Below, piece by piece: positions 5,724 to 8,937 of a DNA stretch of 8,937 bases (its first letter is position 1; each line of letters opens with the position of its first letter). This stretch comes from CAZXVW01 sp964644025 (GTDB lineage Bacteria; Acidobacteriota; Terriglobia; Bryobacterales; Bryobacteraceae), in contig CAZXVW010000181.1 in assembly GCA_964644025.1 (NCBI GenBank), positions 1-8,937 of the forward strand. The letters run 5' to 3'. Below the pieces are notes generated by a model that saw only the letters and a program-made list of their open reading frames with translations, had not been told where the DNA came from and ran no database searches. The position numbers and the translations under genes were made by a program.

Positions 5724-7556
5724 ATGAACAGCAGACGAGATTCCAAAGCGGGCCGTGGGTCCCGGCTCTTAACACGGTTGTTTACCGGGTGGATGCTGGC
5801 GCTGATGCTCGTGGCGGTTCTGCCGGCCACGGCCGCGCAGAAGGAGAAAGACCAACGGCTGAAGTGGTGGCGGGAAGCTCACTTCGGCTTGTTCATTCAC
5901 TGGGGACTATACGCAGTGCCGGCTGGCGAGTGGAACGGCTACGAGGTCCCGGGAATCGGCGAGTGGATCATGAACCGCGCCAAGATCCCGGTGAGCGAAT
6001 ATGAGCAGCTCGCCAAAAAGTTCAACCCCGTCAAGTTCAACGCGGAGGAATGGGTGCGGATCGCCAAACGGGCCGGGATGAAATACATCACAATCACATC
6101 GAAGCACCATGATGGCTTTGCGATGTACCATTCCCGCGTCAGCCCGTACAACATCTACGACGCGACACCGTTTCACCGCGACCCGATGAAGGAGTTGGCC
6201 GAGGCGTGCCAGAAGGAAGGCATCAAGCTCTGCTTCTACTATTCGCACGCCCAGGACTGGCACAACCCCGATGCCGCGGGCAACAACTGGGATTTCCCCG
6301 ATCAGAGCAAGAAGGACTTCGCGCGCTACCTGCGCACCAAGGCCATTCCGCAAGTGAAGGAGCTGCTCAGTAACTATGGGCCGATCGGTCTGGTGTGGTT
6401 CGACACCCCGCGCACCATCACCGCCGCGCAGAGCCGGGAGCTGGCGGAGCTGGTGCACAACTTGCAGCCCGACTGCATCGTGAGCGGCCGCGTGGGACAT
6501 GATCAGGGTGATTACCGCTCGCTCGGCGACAACCAGATTCCCGGAGGCGTGCTGCAAGAGCCCTGGGAAGTGCCGGCGACGATGAACGACACCTGGGGCT
6601 TCAAGGTCAATGACCACAACTGGAAGTCCGCGCGCACGCTACTGCGGCAACTGGTGGATATCACGAGCAAAAACGGCAACTTTCTTCTCAATGTGGGGCC
6701 CACCGCCGAAGGGGTGATTCCCCAGGCTAGCGTGGACCGGCTAAGGGAAATGGGTGAGTGGATGGATGTCAACGGGGAGTCCATTTATGGAGCCGGCCCG
6801 AGCCCCTTCCCCACGAACTTCGAATGGGGAACCCTCACCACCAAACCCGGCAAGGTTTACGTTCACATCTACCATTGGCCGAAAGGTGAGTTCGTGCTCT
6901 ACGGCCTGAAGAACAAGGTCTCCAGGGCCTACCTGCTGGCGGATAAAAGCAAAATGCTGAAAGTGAGCCAGCGGCACGACCGCAAGCTGGACAACTACGA
7001 ATTACGGGTGAGCGTTCCGCCTCGGGCGCCCGATCCCCGGGTCTCGGTACTGGTGCTGGAGATCGACGGCAACGCGCAAGCAGAGACCGGCATCCTGCAG
7101 CAGCCGGACGGAACCATCAAGCTCGAAGCGTTCCGCGCCGAAGTTCACAGCGAGCGATCCTCCCCGCGCTTGCGGTTTGACCCACGTGGCATCGCGGCCG
7201 GCTGGCGCGATGCCGGCGAGTGGCTGAGCTGGCAGGCGAAGATCCTGCGCCCGGGCGAGTATGACGTCTCGCTGTATTCGACCACGGCGAAGTACGCTTA
7301 CCGGCCCAGTTACGGATGGGACGGCGGTCACCGGGTCCGGTTCCAGATCGGCGACAGCACGACCTCGGGTGTCGTGGATGATGACGGCCAGTTCATCGAT
7401 TTGAAAAACCCGTATTGGATCGACGTGAGATCCAAGATCGGCCGGGTGAAGGTCGCCGCACCCGGCGTGCATCGCGTGGAACTCCGGGCGGAGGAGATTC
7501 GCGCCCGCCGCTATGGCCTGACACTGCACCGAGTGAAGCTCACCCCGGCGAAGTAG
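5724..7556 (+). CDS. Secreted alpha-L-fucosidase (GH29) with C-terminal carbohydrate-binding-like domain
   Basis: This 610-residue protein hydrolyses alpha-linked L-fucose from glycans with retention of configuration. A signal peptide (arginine-rich n-region, core WMLALMLVAVL, cleavage after PATA or PATAA near 37-38) sends it out of the cytoplasm. The GH29 barrel shows HWGLYAVPAGEW (H59), GEW (E80, W81), SKHHDGF (H128, H129) and YYSHAQDW. The nucleophile is D227 in LVWFDTP, and E282 in PWEVPATMNDTWG is the probable acid/base. A beta-sandwich domain follows at about 356-448. Residues about 455-610 form an extra domain with the look of a CBM6/CBM35-like jelly roll (AGWRDAGEWLSWQAKI, RPGEYDVSLYSTT, GVHRVELRAEE). 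It makes the enzyme longer than single-domain members of roughly 450 residues. It is transcribed alone, divergent from the CRTAC1/TPR pair, and ends 17 bases inside the convergent sulfatase. The natural substrate is not readable. Confidence 0.95.
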   Translation: MNSRRDSKAGRGSRLLTRLFTGWMLALMLVAVLPATAAQKEKDQRLKWWREAHFGLFIHWGLYAVPAGEWNGYEVPGIGEWIMNRAKIPVSEYEQLAKKFNPVKFNAEEWVRIAKRAGMKYITITSKHHDGFAMYHSRVSPYNIYDATPFHRDPMKELAEACQKEGIKLCFYYSHAQDWHNPDAAGNNWDFPDQSKKDFARYLRTKAIPQVKELLSNYGPIGLVWFDTPRTITAAQSRELAELVHNLQPDCIVSGRVGHDQGDYRSLGDNQIPGGVLQEPWEVPATMNDTWGFKVNDHNWKSARTLLRQLVDITSKNGNFLLNVGPTAEGVIPQASVDRLREMGEWMDVNGESIYGAGPSPFPTNFEWGTLTTKPGKVYVHIYHWPKGEFVLYGLKNKVSRAYLLADKSKMLKVSQRHDRKLDNYELRVSVPPRAPDPRVSVLVLEIDGNAQAETGILQQPDGTIKLEAFRAEVHSERSSPRLRFDPRGIAAGWRDAGEWLSWQAKILRPGEYDVSLYSTTAKYAYRPSYGWDGGHRVRFQIGDSTTSGVVDDDGQFIDLKNPYWIDVRSKIGRVKVAAPGVHRVELRAEEIRARRYGLTLHRVKLTPAK

Positions 7557-8937
7557 CCCGCCGCCGGGCCCGGGTTCCGTAAGTGGCGACCTGCTTACTG
7601 CGAAACGCCAGAATCTGCTCTTCGGTGAGCGTATCGCCGGCCTCGGCCATCAGTTCCTTCATGCGCCGGTGGAGGGCGCGCCGGAGTCTGGCCGTGCCGG
7701 GGTCGGCGATCCGGTTGTTCATCTGGTAGGGGTCCTCCTGGTTGTCGAACAATATCCAGGGTTCCCCTTCCATCTCCGCGTAAGTGTAGCGTTGGGTGCG
7801 CACGCCGCGCCAGGGCCGGATTCCATTGATTACCCAGGGGTTGCCGCCGTGAACCATTTTCATGATCAAGAGGGCGTCACGGGAATCGGTGGCGCCGGCG
7901 AATGCCACCGGTCCCCGGTCCTGGCCGTCGTATTGATCCGGGTCATAAGGGATTCCGCACAAGGAAAGCAGGGTCGGCAGAATATCGACGGGCGCCAGCA
8001 GCGCCGGCGTAACCGTCCCGGCTGGTACGGCGCGGGGATAGCGGATCAGGAACGGGATGCCGATGGATTCTTCCAGCGGGTTCTGCTTGGAGAGCATCCG
8101 GTGCGCACCCGCCAGATCCCCGTGATCGGAGGTATAGACGACGATGGTGTCCCGGGCGGCGCCGGTTTCCTCCAGCACATCCAGAAGCCGGCCGACGTTT
8201 GTGTCAAGCGCCTCCCAGGCGGCGTAATAGCCCACCAGGACCTCGCGGCGGAGACGGCCGTCATCGGCCAGCAGCGCCCGCATGCGCCGGCGTCGCTCGC
8301 GGGTGCGCTCATTGAGCGGCCGATGATCGGTACGGAGCAGATCCTCCACCAGCTTCCGCTCGTTGACGTTCGGCGGCAGAGGCATGTTTTCCGACGGCAG
8401 GAAGCGCTCTTCGTATTCCTGGGGCGCCTTGTAAGGAGGATGTGGCGGCCCGAACGAAATCCCAAGGCAAAAAGGCGAATCTTTCTTCACCGCCCGCCGG
8501 ATGAAATCCATCGCCAGGCGGGTCTGGGAGTCGGGCTCATAGCCGTGGTGGATGAGCTCTTTGTCCGGATCGTCCATGTAATAGGGCGAGTCGAAATGCT
8601 TATGGTTGCAGGTATGCACGGCCCAGTAGTCGAAGCCCTGGCGGCGGCGTTCCGGCACGAAGCCCTCCCGATTGTCTTCCAGGTGCCACTTGCCGATATA
8701 GCCGGTCTGATACCCGGCTTCCCGAAACATTTTCCCGAACGTCGGCAAGCCGTCCGAGAGCGGAACGTCGTTCGACACCACACCGTTGCGCATGGGAAAG
8801 CGCCCGCTCATCAGCATGGCCCGGTACGGGGAACAGACCGGGTACGTGCTCAGAGCGTGCTCGAAACGGCAGCCCTCCCTGACGAGGCGGTCCAGCGACG
8901 GCGTGCGCGCCGGTCCGCCACCGTAACAGACGAGCGA
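7540..8937 (-). CDS. Type I (formylglycine) sulfatase, N-terminus cut by window edge
   Basis: The frame is open at the right edge and gives 465 residues to a TGA at 7542-7540. It hydrolyses sulfate esters, here probably of a sulfated polysaccharide. The maturation motif is CSPYRAMLMSG, with the Cys codon at 8835-8833; this Cys is converted to formylglycine. It is preceded by RTPSLDRLVREG, typical of the family. Further motifs are GYIGKWHL (K83 and H85 of the visible part), FGPPHPPY (H166), the metal site YTSDHGDLAGAH (D271, H272) and LSKQNPLEESIGIPF (K284). A start at ATG 8817 would remove the catalytic Cys, so the real start is beyond the window, along with the first metal aspartates and any signal peptide. 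The subfamily cannot be set by eye. Its neighbour suggests sulfated fucose glycans. It needs a formylglycine-generating enzyme or an anaerobic equivalent elsewhere in the genome. Confidence 0.94.
   Translation of the reverse strand, partial: SLVCYGGGPARTPSLDRLVREGCRFEHALSTYPVCSPYRAMLMSGRFPMRNGVVSNDVPLSDGLPTFGKMFREAGYQTGYIGKWHLEDNREGFVPERRRQGFDYWAVHTCNHKHFDSPYYMDDPDKELIHHGYEPDSQTRLAMDFIRRAVKKDSPFCLGISFGPPHPPYKAPQEYEERFLPSENMPLPPNVNERKLVEDLLRTDHRPLNERTRERRRRMRALLADDGRLRREVLVGYYAAWEALDTNVGRLLDVLEETGAARDTIVVYTSDHGDLAGAHRMLSKQNPLEESIGIPFLIRYPRAVPAGTVTPALLAPVDILPTLLSLCGIPYDPDQYDGQDRGPVAFAGATDSRDALLIMKMVHGGNPWVINGIRPWRGVRTQRYTYAEMEGEPWILFDNQEDPYQMNNRIADPGTARLRRALHRRMKELMAEAGDTLTEEQILAFRSKQVATYGTRARRRATSPG

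Noticed and set aside
7564..7573. Palindrome CCGGGCCCGG just after the fucosidase stop as a terminator
   Set aside because: It has no loop and no T tract, and lies inside the coding end of the sulfatase. It is most likely a chance GC palindrome.
8815..8817. ATG as the start of the sulfatase
   Set aside because: The same frame continues upstream with CSPYR and RTPSLDRL, which are essential sulfatase sequence, so this ATG is internal and the gene is only truncated by the window.
1..8937. tRNA, rRNA, CRISPR array, insertion sequence or integrase remnants
   Set aside because: I saw no regularly spaced repeats, no terminal inverted repeats with a transposase and no RNA gene signatures. Nearly the whole window is accounted for by six protein genes.

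Overview
The window is GC-rich, densely packed bacterial DNA carrying six protein genes. Two of them run off the window edges. The mix suggests a heterotrophic polysaccharide degrader: a secreted GH29 alpha-L-fucosidase, a formylglycine sulfatase, an FG-GAP/ASPIC-UnbV (CRTAC1-type) protein paired with a TPR protein, and an oxidative sugar pathway. Acidobacteriota of the Solibacter/Bryobacter kind is my first guess. Verrucomicrobiota or Planctomycetota are possible alternatives. No rRNA or marker gene is present to settle this.

Layout from left to right. (1) Positions 1-2379, minus strand: a tightly overlapped three-gene operon read right to left. An aldo/keto reductase resembling L-galactose dehydrogenase (1426-2379) is followed by a COG3618 amidohydrolase-type sugar lactonase (590-1429) and a zinc alcohol dehydrogenase (from 590, running off the left edge). 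The junctions are GTGA and TGATG. (2) Positions 2380-2460: an AT-richer control region with a perfect TTGACA -35 box, a palindromic LacI-like operator candidate over the weak -10, and a tandem octamer. (3) Positions 2461-2613: a GC-rich spacer that stays open in the frame of the TPR gene beyond its stop. (4) Positions 2614-5420, minus strand: a two-gene unit, the CRTAC1-type predicted lipoprotein followed by a nine-TPR protein, overlapping by ATGA. (5) Positions 5421-5723: a divergent intergenic region. (6) Positions 5724-7556, plus strand: a secreted alpha-L-fucosidase with a C-terminal extra domain. (7) Positions 7540-8937, minus strand: a sulfatase, 5' truncated by the right edge. Its 3' end overlaps the fucosidase 3' end by 17 bp.

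How the genes may work together (inference): the sulfatase and fucosidase would desulfate and release L-fucose from an extracellular glycan. L-fucose is 6-deoxy-L-galactose, so a reductase of the L-galactose dehydrogenase type could oxidise it to L-fuconolactone. The lactonase would open the lactone to L-fuconate, and the zinc dehydrogenase could act at a later step. Together this looks like the upper part of a non-phosphorylative L-fucose pathway. A fuconate dehydratase, an aldolase or hydrolase, and a transporter would be needed and are not in the window. The CRTAC1/TPR pair, divergent from the fucosidase, has no known function and is the least explained part of the locus.
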